Shown here: piece by piece, positions 55,047 to 64,000 of the stretch
Position numbering within the stretch: the stretch's first letter is position 1
Layout: each line of letters starts with the position of its first letter
NCBI RefSeq assembly: GCF_021343995.1
Contig: NZ_JAJTTE010000027.1
Location: 35,460-99,459 of the forward strand
Direction of reading: 5' to 3'
Source: Pseudonocardia terrae
GTDB lineage: Bacteria > Actinomycetota > Actinomycetes > Mycobacteriales > Pseudonocardiaceae
DNA length: 64,000 nucleotides
Translations under genes and position numbers: made by a program
Notes under the pieces: model-generated
Seen by the model: only the letters and a program-made list of their open reading frames with translations
The model's database searches: none
What the model was told of the DNA's origin: nothing

Positions 55047-55144
55047 CGGTGGTCCCTCCTCGGTACGCGACCGCTCGGCGCGCGGGCGGCCGACGGCACC
55101 GTCCGCGAACGTCGCGAGACAGCAGGACGGACCGACTCAAACGG

Positions 55145-56161
55145 TCATCCGTGGCCGCGCTCGTCCTCCACAGCGGGCGAGAAGACGCGGTGCCTGCGGG
55201 TGGACCGCTCGTACAGCACGGGCGCCACCACCCCGAACACGACGGCGACGGCGACGCCGAGCACGGTCTCGCCGAGGCGTTCCCAGAACCGCCCCGCCGC
55301 CGCGGACGGGTCCGAGCCGAGCAACAGCAGGAAGACCAGGAAGGTGGTGAAGGCGGGCATGACGTACCAGCGGCTGCCCACTGTCGCCGTCGCGGCGACG
55401 AGTGCCACGGCAGTCGCGACCGTGAGCAGCCACAGCGGCGCGTGCGCGCTCACCAGCGCGACGGCGGCGAGCGCCCCCGCCACCACCGAGACCGGTCGCC
55501 CGATCGCGCGCAGCTCGAGCTGCGCCTGTCCGGGCCGCATGACCAGCAGCGCCGCCGCGGTGGGCCAGCCGACGTGGTCGAGGTGCAGGGCGAAGCCGAG
55601 GGCGGCGCAGAGCCCTGCGGCCAGGGCGAGCCACAGGCCGTACGCGAGGTTCGGTGGCGGCGGATCGACGCGCCGACGTGGCGCCGTCTCGGGCCAGAAC
55701 AGCGACACCAGCCAGCCGTACACCGACCCGGCGACGAACAGCAGGGCCAGCGGTGCGGCCGTCGCCAGGCCCGGATAGCTCAGCCCGACGCCGATCAGAG
55801 GGACGGCGAGCAGCAGCAGGATCCTCGCCCTCGGCCGTCGGGTGGCGAGGAAGGACGCGCCGAACGCGCAGGTCATCAGGGCAGGCACGGCGAGCCAGGG
55901 CGACACGGCGATCAGGCCGCCGACCAGCACGGAGAGACCCATCAACGTCCCGATGGCGACGACCAGGAGGCGGCCGCGCCGCCGCGGGACGAGGGGAACC
56001 GCCGCGGCGGGGACCACGCCGAGCGCCAGTGCCACACCGGCGTCGGGGTCATGGGGGAGGACGACACACGCGGGCAGGGCCAGCAGCGCACCACGTAGTG
56101 CCGCCGACCAGTGCCAGACCACCCAGGCCGGCGCTCGGTGATCCGCGGGCAGGCCGGTCAC
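55145..56161 (-). CDS. FUSC family membrane protein
   Basis: 338 aa. Two sets of about five to six hydrophobic helices (about 22-150 and 180-310) separated by a loop WPETAPRRRVDPPPP. The second half reads VGWPTAAALLVMRPGQAQLELRAI, then SVVAGALAAVAL, typical of FUSC (fusaric-acid resistance/aromatic efflux-like). Substrate unknown. GTG 56161 is used. It stands alone, reading left toward the permease wreck. Frame and codon use are intact, so it looks functional. Confidence 0.83.
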   Translation of the reverse strand: MTGLPADHRAPAWVVWHWSAALRGALLALPACVVLPHDPDAGVALALGVVPAAAVPLVPRRRGRLLVVAIGTLMGLSVLVGGLIAVSPWLAVPALMTCAFGASFLATRRPRARILLLLAVPLIGVGLSYPGLATAAPLALLFVAGSVYGWLVSLFWPETAPRRRVDPPPPNLAYGLWLALAAGLCAALGFALHLDHVGWPTAAALLVMRPGQAQLELRAIGRPVSVVAGALAAVALVSAHAPLWLLTVATAVALVAATATVGSRWYVMPAFTTFLVFLLLLGSDPSAAAGRFWERLGETVLGVAVAVVFGVVAPVLYERSTRRHRVFSPAVEDERGHG

Positions 56162-56452
56162 GGGACGACCGCCGCACCGACGGGGGTCGTGAGAGCACGG
56201 AGCACCGGGGCACGGTCCCAGCAGGCACGCGCAGGGGGATCACGCGTAGCGAGTGAGGTGCCCGGCGAGGACGTTCACGGCGCAACGAAGTGCCGCAGGT
56301 CTCACCCGTTGCGGAGGAGGAAACGGACGTTCGGCCCGTGACAGCGTCCCCGCGGGTGTCGCTACCGTCGATCGTCCGACGGTGGAGGTTGGGGGGACCA
56401 TGACCACTCGCGCACGGGGCAGGAGGACACGCTCGCGCACGGGGCCGCCCTG

Positions 56453-57672
56453 ATGCGGCCCCTTCCGCCACGCCCCGGAGCCGAGCCCGCCGGGCGGCAC
56501 CACCACGCACCCGGCGAGCAGGCGCTGCTCGCCGAGCTCCTGGACATCCTCGGAGTGCTCGCCGGCCCCGTCCTGCTGGTCCTCGACGACCTTCACGAGA
56601 TCGCCGCATCGCGGTCGCTGCACGTCGTCGAGATGCTGCTGCGCCATCAACCCGAGTTCCTGCACCTCGTACTGGCCGCCCGGCACGACCCTCCGCTCGG
56701 GCTGGCGAGGATGCGGCTGGACGACCGCGTCACCGTGATCGCTCCGGCGACCTCCGCTTCGACGTCGACTCCGCGGCGGTCCTGCTCAGCAGGGCCGGGG
56801 TGGAACTGGACCGACACCGCGTCGAGATGCTCGTCGCGCGCACCGAGGGCTGGGCCGCGGGCCTGCGACTGGCGGCCCTGTCCCTGCACGGCGCCCCCTC
56901 GCCCGAGCAGTTCTTCGAGCACTTCCTCGGTCAGGACCAGGCGGTCGCCGACTACCTCATCGGCGAGGTCCTCGGGGGGCTGCCGGCCGACCTCCTCGAC
57001 TTCCTCCGGATCCTCGCGGTGTGCTCGCCGATGCCGACCGAGCTCGCCGCGCGGCTGTCCGGCAGGAGTGACACTGCCGCACTGCTGGAACGCCTCGAAC
57101 GAGAGACCGCCCTGGTGACCGGGGACGGGCCGGGGCGCTGGTCCTACCGCATCCACGCCCTGCTGAGGGCCTACCTGGCCCTCGCCCGGGACGTGGTCGC
57201 CTGGTGCCGCGCGCACCTGGAGTGCGACGGAGATGTCGCCGTACTGCGAGCGCGGAGCCTCCTGCGTCAGGACCGGGCGGATCAGTCTCGGGCGGCCGTC
57301 CTCCCCGTCCTCGACGACGAGCTGGTGACGGTCCTGCCGGCCAGCAGGGTCCACGCGTGGCTCGTCCGGGCCGCGGCCGCCACCACACCCGCCGGCACAT
57401 CCTCGCCCGGGAGAGCCTCGCCGAGGCGCTCGCGGCGGCCGGGCCGCACGGTCTGATCCGGCCCTTCCGCTACGCCGATCCCGCGTTGCCGACCGTCCTC
57501 ATCCGACAGCGGGGCAGCTTCGGGCCCGCGGAACAGTTCCTCGATCTGGTCCTCGACGGCCTGGGCAACCTGGACACCGCGGCCTACGGCACCCCGGGCG
57601 ATCTACCGCAAGCTCGACGTGAACAGCCGGCGCGCCGCGATCATCGCGGCGGAGGAGGCCCGGCTCCTCTGA
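56453..57672 (+). pseudogene. Decayed LuxR-type (LAL/MalT-like) regulator
   Basis: Three reading frames each carry part of the protein. Up to about 56745: LLDILGVLAGPVLLVLDDLH (Walker B) but no Walker A upstream. From about 56745 to 57400: SGDLRFDVDSAAVLLSRAGV, then RTEGWAAGLRLAALSLHG, PSEQFF-like SPEQFFEHFLG and further repeats. From about 57400 to 57600: ARESLAEALAAAGPHGLIRP and RYADPALPTVLIRQRGSFG. At 57601 only IYRKLDVNSRRAAIIAAEEA of the helix-turn-helix remains, then a stop. N-terminus, most of the HTH and several segments are lost. Confidence 0.75.
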
Positions 57673-57908
57673 TCTGAGAGCTCCTCACGGACCGGTGGCC
57701 TCCTCGTCGTCGCGCTCGTGCACTGCTGCATCGACACGACCCGCAGTCCGAGGTCCTGCAGGCGCGCCAGCACGCCGTGCACCTGCGCGTCGTCGACGAG
57801 CGTGCCGTAGAGGACGGTCTCGGTGGGCACCTCGACCGCGGTCAGCTCCTCGAGCGCCTGCTGCGCGCGCAGCGACAGGCGTCCGGCCACTCGGAACTCA
57901 TATCTCAT
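57603..57908 (-). CDS. Conserved small hypothetical protein
   Basis: 101 aa from ATG 57908. MRYEFRVAGRLSLRAQQALE starts it, with ETVLYGTLVDDAQVHGVLAR in the middle and LGLRVVSMQQ later. This pattern is familiar from about 80-aa actinobacterial proteins found beside LuxR-type LAL regulators, function unknown. The last 25 codons overlap the decayed regulator on the other strand and may not be original. GTG 57917 is an alternative start. Confidence 0.6.
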   Translation of the reverse strand: MRYEFRVAGRLSLRAQQALEELTAVEVPTETVLYGTLVDDAQVHGVLARLQDLGLRVVSMQQCTSATTRRPPVREELSDQRSRASSAAMIAARRLFTSSLR

Positions 57909-58132
57909 CCCCGACACGGCCGACCTCCCACCGCCGTCGGTGCGAGCCCCCGAGCATCAGTGACCCTGCTCCACCCACCCGGCCCGTGGCGTCACCCCAC
58001 GCAGATGACGCGACGACGGATCGACGAGGGACGGCTGCAATGGCGCCGCCGGCAGCCGGCCGCACCACCGCTCACCAGCCCCGACGCTGAGGAGCCCGCT
58101 CGACGGACGAACCGGGAGGGGAGTCCACGGCT

Positions 58133-58300
58133 GCAGCCCACACGATCACGGAGGTCGAGCGGTCCGCGGACGGCCTGGTCGTGACCTGCACGATCTCCGG
58201 TGAGTTCCCGGGCAGCCCGTTCGCCGGTCTCCAGTTCCACCTCGAGGAGTTCGCCGCCCGGAGCGCTGCTCGCCACCTCGTCGACACACCGGTCGCCGAC
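58133..58300 (+). pseudogene. Possible fragment of an NTF2/SnoaL-like gene
   Basis: An open frame reads HTITEVERSADGLVVTCTIS, then GEFPGSPFAGLQFHLEEF. The GEFPGSP turn between beta strands is typical of the end of NTF2-like (SnoaL) proteins. There is no start or N-terminal half upstream (57930-58130 has no match), and the frame degenerates after about 58300. The rest of the gap to katG holds nothing else I can support. Confidence 0.35.
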
Positions 58301-58357
58301 GCCGACGCCCCGGCCCACCGCGGGTGCGGCGGACCGGGGCGTCGGCGGGTGGAGGGA

Positions 58358-60592
<2,235 letters not shown>

Positions 60593-60672
60593 GTCAGGTC
60601 CTTCCTCACGGGGACGCCGGTCCGGGGGACCGGCCTGTGGTGGGTGCGGTCTGGTCGATGGAGGGCGCGCGC

Positions 60673-61107
60673 TCAGCGGCCCGCGGACGGGGTTCGGCAG
60701 GCGGGGCAGAGGCCCCAGTAGACGACCTCGGCCTCGTGGATCTCGAAGCCGGCGTCGTCGGCGGCGGTCAGGCAGGGCATCTGCCCGACGGCGCAGTCGA
60801 CGTCGCTCACCGTGCCGCAGGAGCGGCACACGAGGTGGTGGTGGTTGTCGCCCACCCGCGCCTCGTAGCGCGCGACCGAGCCCGCCGGCTGGAAGCGGCG
60901 GACCAGGCCGGCGTCGGTCAGGACGCGCAGCACGTCGTACACGGCCTGGTGCGACACCGACCCGAGTCGCTCCCGGGTCGCCGCGATCAGGGTCTCGGTG
61001 TCGGAGTGCGGGTGCTCGTGCACCGCCGACAGCACGGCCCTGCGCGGCGCGGTGACGCGCAGCGCGGCACCACGAAGGGAACGCTCGATCTCCTCGCGGC
61101 TCTGCAC
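60673..61107 (-). CDS. furA: Fur family regulator FurA
   Basis: 144 aa from GTG 61107 (QSREEIERSLRGAALRVTAP). Winged helix: HPHSDTETLIAATRERLG, SHQAVYDVLRVLTDAGLVRR. Metal/dimer part: YEARVGDNHHHLVCRSCGTV (the HHHLVC box, CxxC) and ending LCPACRT (second CxxC, zinc). It represses katG with iron as co-repressor in mycobacteria. A longer start at GTG 61161 is possible but adds residues that do not match the family and would cover the palindrome at 61144. Confidence 0.95.
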   Translation of the reverse strand: MQSREEIERSLRGAALRVTAPRRAVLSAVHEHPHSDTETLIAATRERLGSVSHQAVYDVLRVLTDAGLVRRFQPAGSVARYEARVGDNHHHLVCRSCGTVSDVDCAVGQMPCLTAADDAGFEIHEAEVVYWGLCPACRTPSAGR

Positions 61108-61143
61108 GCCGCCGATCCCACCACGAAGAGCTGACTGGATCAA

Positions 61144-61159
61144 GTCCAGAACAGTGGAC
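61144..61159. promoter_or_regulatory. Dyad upstream of furA
   Basis: GTCCA (61144-61148) and TGGAC (61155-61159) form an inverted repeat with a 6-bp spacer (GTCCAGAACAGTGGAC). It lies 37-52 bp upstream of GTG 61107 and is the best operator candidate for furA-katG. That FurA binds it is inference. Confidence 0.4.
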
Positions 61160-61246
61160 ACGCGGAGACGAGTGCGTGACGCACGACCGAACCGACGTCG
61201 CGCGGGAGCGCCGGGCGAGAATGCGGCATGCGTGGCGGGGAAGCCG

Positions 61247-62530
61247 TCACCGCGTGGGGGGCGGCGGTGCCGAGGGTGACGCCTGCGGCGGCAGCGAGTA
61301 GATCTGCCCCGCCACGGCGTTGAGCACGGCGTTCGCCGTCTGCTTGCCGTCCAGCCCCACGGTCAGGTTGCTCCAGATCACGAGGGTGACGTCGTTGCCC
61401 GGGTCGAAGCCGACGACGAGGTTGTAGCCGGGCATCTCACCGAGGTGGAAGTACATGGTGGCGCCCGGGGCGAAGGTCTGGCGTTCGATGCCGTACCCGT
61501 ACTGCGACGCGGTCGCCGGCTCGCCCGGGGCGGGTTGCGGGCTGTCGAGCCACTGGCGCTGGAGATCGGCGTCGAACACCCGACCGCCGACCAACGCCCG
61601 GATCCAGGTCGCGAGGTCGTCGGCGGTGGAGATCGCGCCCCCTGCGGCCCAGGCGTAGGTCGGGTTCTGGTGGGTGTAGTCGGTCGGCTGCAGGGTCCCC
61701 GCCCTGGCAGCGGCCTGTACGTCCGGTGGGTACGTGCTGTCCACCATGGCGTAGGCCGTGCCGCCGTACATGTAGCCGTGCGAGTACGGGTCGGGGATCG
61801 AGGTGTCCGTGCTCGCCGGCAGCGACGTCTGCGTCAGGCCGAGCGGACCGAACAGCCGGTCCCGGAAGGCCTGGGCGAGGGGCCGGCCGTCGACCTTCTC
61901 GACGATCAGCCCGAGGAGGGTGTAGTTGGTGTTGCTGTAGTCGTAGCCGGTGCCGGGCGGGAACTCGGGCGGGTGCCGGAAGCCGATGTCCAGGGTCTCC
62001 TGCGGCGTCCAGACCTTGCCGGGGTCCGCGTCGAGGGTCGCCGAGAACCCGGGGTCGTTCGTGAAGCCGTAGAGGCCACTTCGCATGGTCAGGAGCTGGG
62101 CCACGGTGATGTCGTCGCCGCCGGGCACGCCCGGGACGTACTTCGACACCGGGTCGTCGAAGCGCAGCTTGCCCTCCTGGGCCAGCTGCACGATCACGGC
62201 GGAGGTCATCGTCTTGGTGACCGAGGCGATCCGGACGTGCGTGGCCGCGTCCGGCGGCACGTCGGTGCCCCGCTGCGTGGTGCCGACGGCCGTCGTGAAC
62301 CCGCCCTGCGGGGTGCGGACCTCGACGACGGCGCCGGGGATCATGAGCTCCTGGACGGTCTTCTCCACGGCCGTCCGCAGCGCGGCGGGGTCGATCGTCC
62401 TCACCACCGAGGGGGTGGTCGCCGTCGTGGCTGCGGCGGCCGAGACGGTCCTCGTCGGCGAAGCAGTGGCGGTACAGCCGGCGAGCAGCAGGACCAGAGC
62501 CGCGCAGGAGGCGGCGAGACCGGGACGCAT
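61247..62530 (-). CDS. Serine hydrolase of the beta-lactamase/D-Ala-D-Ala carboxypeptidase class C family, lipoprotein
   Basis: 427 aa. ATG 62530 starts a lipoprotein signal MRPGLAASCAALVLLLAGC (lipobox LAGC). The nucleophile motif is SVTK (in VRIASVTKTMTSAVIVQLA), the second motif YSN (YDYSNTNYTLLGLIVEK), and HLG (FHLGEMPGYN) is the third. Outer-face serine beta-lactamase-like or carboxypeptidase activity is expected, but the family also holds esterases. GTG/ATG codons before 62530 give a longer frame without a signal and are not used. Confidence 0.9.
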   Translation of the reverse strand: MRPGLAASCAALVLLLAGCTATASPTRTVSAAAATTATTPSVVRTIDPAALRTAVEKTVQELMIPGAVVEVRTPQGGFTTAVGTTQRGTDVPPDAATHVRIASVTKTMTSAVIVQLAQEGKLRFDDPVSKYVPGVPGGDDITVAQLLTMRSGLYGFTNDPGFSATLDADPGKVWTPQETLDIGFRHPPEFPPGTGYDYSNTNYTLLGLIVEKVDGRPLAQAFRDRLFGPLGLTQTSLPASTDTSIPDPYSHGYMYGGTAYAMVDSTYPPDVQAAARAGTLQPTDYTHQNPTYAWAAGGAISTADDLATWIRALVGGRVFDADLQRQWLDSPQPAPGEPATASQYGYGIERQTFAPGATMYFHLGEMPGYNLVVGFDPGNDVTLVIWSNLTVGLDGKQTANAVLNAVAGQIYSLPPQASPSAPPPPTR

Positions 62531-62751
62531 GGTGTGCTCCGACGCATCGACGGGCCGGCTTGCGTGGTGCGTGCACGAACGCCCGACCGACGGTGCGGCG
62601 GGCCTGTTGCTCCGATTCCTCCCATGCTGTGGCACGGGCGATCCCGCCGCAGCCGCCGTCCGGACGAGCCACGATGGGTGCGTTCACGCCGACCGCGCGT
62701 GGTGGGTCGGCGGGCGGGCGGGATGATGGAGGTCGGGGAGAGGAGGGGAGC

Positions 62752-62985
62752 GTGACCGAGGAGGAGCTGGTCGTCGAGTTCGCGCTCGCCCGGCTGGACA
62801 ACCCCGGCGTGGACCTCGAGGAGGTCGCGGCGCTGGTGGTGCGCCGGGTCGGGCCGGAACGCATGCTCCAGTTCGCCTCGCAGAACCTCGCGACCCGCGG
62901 CGAGCTGCGCGGGCCGCTGTTCGAGTCGGCGGTCGAGCACGTCCTGCGGGTGGTCCTGACGCTGCGCGACGGCGCCGGCGACTGA
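62752..62985 (+). CDS. Small hypothetical protein
   Basis: 77 aa from GTG 62752, which has AGGAGGGG 5-6 nt before it. Acidic and helical: LVVEFALARLDNPGVDLEEV, AALVVRRVGPERMLQFAS, ending LTLRDGAGD. No family is recognised. It lies 4 bp before the stop of the next leftward gene (convergent). Strong codon bias and a strong Shine-Dalgarno argue that it is real. Confidence 0.65.
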   Translation: MTEEELVVEFALARLDNPGVDLEEVAALVVRRVGPERMLQFASQNLATRGELRGPLFESAVEHVLRVVLTLRDGAGD

Positions 62986-62989
62986 GGCG

Positions 62990-63652
62990 CTACGCGTCGG
63001 TGAGGTCGTGCTCCGGCAGCGGGCCGAGGGACGCGAAGGCCGAACGGTAGGGGCCGACGTCGCCCCGCTCGGTCCAGCGCGCCAGCTGCGCGGCGGAGCG
63101 GCGGGTCATCAGCAGGCGCGCCAGGTCGAAGTCCGAGGCGCGGATCCGCACCGGGGCCTCGTCGACGGTGCCCGCGGGCGTCCACCGCCACGTGTCGCCG
63201 ACGAGGGCGACCGAGGGTCCGTCGGGCAGCCGGCCGGCCAGCCGCGCGGCGAAGCGGTCCCGGATCGCCCACAGGCCGGGGGTGTCGCGGGCGCCCGGGG
63301 CGTGCAGGGCGCCGCGCAGGTCCTGCTCGTGGATGATCACGTCGCCGAGCGGGCGGGCACCGTGCGCCCGCATCCACCCGCGCAACGGCTCGGCGATCTC
63401 CTGCCACTCGGCCACCAGCCGGGCCACCGTGTGCCCGCGCCGCTTCTCCACCTGGGCGGCGGTCCAGGTCTCGTTGTGGTCGTCGGGCTCGTCGCCCGCG
63501 ACGACGTCCGCCCCCAGCCCGACCATGTGCGAGAACAGGTCGCGCACCGTCCAGTCCGGGCACGCCGGCACCCGCACGTCCGGATCGGGCGCGTCCGCGA
63601 CGAGCGCCACGACCCGTTGCTGCGCCTGCGTCCACTCCTCGATCGGGTCCAC
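62990..63652 (-). CDS. Maleylpyruvate isomerase family mycothiol-dependent enzyme
   Basis: 220 aa from GTG 63652. The MDMPI/DinB-like N-terminal domain is clear: VPACPDWTVRDLFSHMVGLG (the PxWTVxDLxxHM motif, metal-binding His), and HEQDLRGAL later (second His). The C-terminal part (about 130-220) is an MDMPI_C-like domain. Members use mycothiol as cofactor in isomerase or conjugation reactions; the real substrate is unknown. A longer frame to 63955 is rejected: it would run antisense through the neighbour. Confidence 0.85.
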   Translation of the reverse strand: MDPIEEWTQAQQRVVALVADAPDPDVRVPACPDWTVRDLFSHMVGLGADVVAGDEPDDHNETWTAAQVEKRRGHTVARLVAEWQEIAEPLRGWMRAHGARPLGDVIIHEQDLRGALHAPGARDTPGLWAIRDRFAARLAGRLPDGPSVALVGDTWRWTPAGTVDEAPVRIRASDFDLARLLMTRRSAAQLARWTERGDVGPYRSAFASLGPLPEHDLTDA

Positions 63653-63755
63653 GTCCGCGAGCCAACCACCCGGAGGAGGTGCGCGCGAGAGGGATGTCGA
63701 GAACCGCGGACCGGCTCCGACCACCTCCGACAGGCCCACCACCACGGAGGCTCCG

Positions 63756-64000
63756 ATGGACTTCGACCGGCACTGCACCGAGATCGTCACCCAGACCGAC
63801 CTGCTCGTCCGCGACGCCGGCGACGCCGACCTGCGCGCGCCGGTGCCCTCCTGCCCGGGGTGGACCCTCGGCGCGCTCGTGCGGCACGTCGACGGCGGCC
63901 ACCGCTGGGCCGAGGCGATCGTGCGGACCCGGGCCACGGAGCTCCCCGACGACACGATCGTCCGCGACGTCCTCGGCGACGACGGCGGGATGCTGCCGGC
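63756..64000 (+). CDS. Second mycothiol-dependent maleylpyruvate isomerase-type protein, N-terminal part (cut by window edge)
   Basis: 81 codons visible from ATG 63756, which has GGAGG 7 nt upstream. MDFDRHCTEIVTQTDLLVRD starts it; VPSCPGWTLGALVRHVDGGH (PxWTLxxLxxHV motif) is the MDMPI N-terminal domain. It diverges from the preceding family member, with 103 bp between starts, so the two may share regulation. Frame is open to the edge. Confidence 0.85.
   Translation, partial: MDFDRHCTEIVTQTDLLVRDAGDADLRAPVPSCPGWTLGALVRHVDGGHRWAEAIVRTRATELPDDTIVRDVLGDDGGMLP

Overview
This is a chromosomal window from a very GC-rich actinobacterium (GTG starts are common, third codon positions are almost always G or C). 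Gene order matches the dnaA region of Mycobacterium and of the Pseudonocardiales. Mycothiol-dependent enzymes, FurA-KatG, DUF3566 and a DLW-39 small protein fit the same group. A Pseudonocardia-like organism is my best guess, made without a database search.

Layout. (1) 1-16.2 kb is a housekeeping block also found in mycobacteria: GT87, ponA and DUF5318 leftward; padR-ino1 rightward; an NlpC/P60 hydrolase; an SDR; a UPF0158-nucleotidyltransferase fusion overlapping a HEPN-like gene; leuS; an SdpI-like protein; a DUF4333-like lipoprotein; yqgE; an MFS gene; pcnA. (2) 16.4-25.4 kb is the cell-envelope and redox block: NUDIX, DUF6049, pseudokinase, sigM, anti-sigma, trxB, trxA, cwlM. The MurJ flippase that usually sits between DUF6049 and the pseudokinase is absent. 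(3) 25.5-35.6 kb carries a GNAT gene, an aminotransferase, a 1.4-kb gene-free gap with 48-bp tandem repeats, a D-Ala-D-Ala ligase-like gene, and the leftward run rpmH-rnpA-yidD-yidC-jag-rsmG-parA-parB, with several parS sites. (4) 36.2-49.8 kb is the origin: dnaA, a 1.28-kb oriC, dnaN, gnd, recF, DUF721, gyrB, gyrA, DUF3566, tRNA-Ile, DLW-39, tRNA-Ala. (5) 49.8-58.3 kb is an accessory, decaying segment that starts just after tRNA-Ala. It holds an integrase remnant, a frameshifted tautomerase, a TehA-like transporter, an M20 peptidase, a spliced MFS/APC permease wreck, an FUSC protein and a broken LuxR-type regulator. (6) 58.3-64 kb has katG-furA, a secreted serine hydrolase and two divergent mycothiol-dependent maleylpyruvate-isomerase-type genes.

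How the genes work together. The centre combines replication initiation (DnaA, DnaN, RecF, gyrase), origin segregation (ParA, ParB, parS) and membrane insertion/RNA processing (YidC, YidD, RnpA, Jag). The left part supplies wall synthesis and its control (PonA, CwlM, pseudokinase, SigM and its anti-sigma, NlpC/P60). It also supplies inositol phosphate for mycothiol and phosphatidylinositol (Ino1) and thioredoxin-based redox balance.

Most notable observations: an intact 14-bp parS inside the leuS coding sequence about 27 kb from dnaA; a DnaA-box cluster on the start codon of the DUF721 gene; loss of murJ from its conserved slot; the UPF0158-MNT/HEPN pair; a recurrent TANNNT box 6-8 nt before eight start codons that suggests leaderless mRNAs; and the decayed island next to tRNA-Ala.
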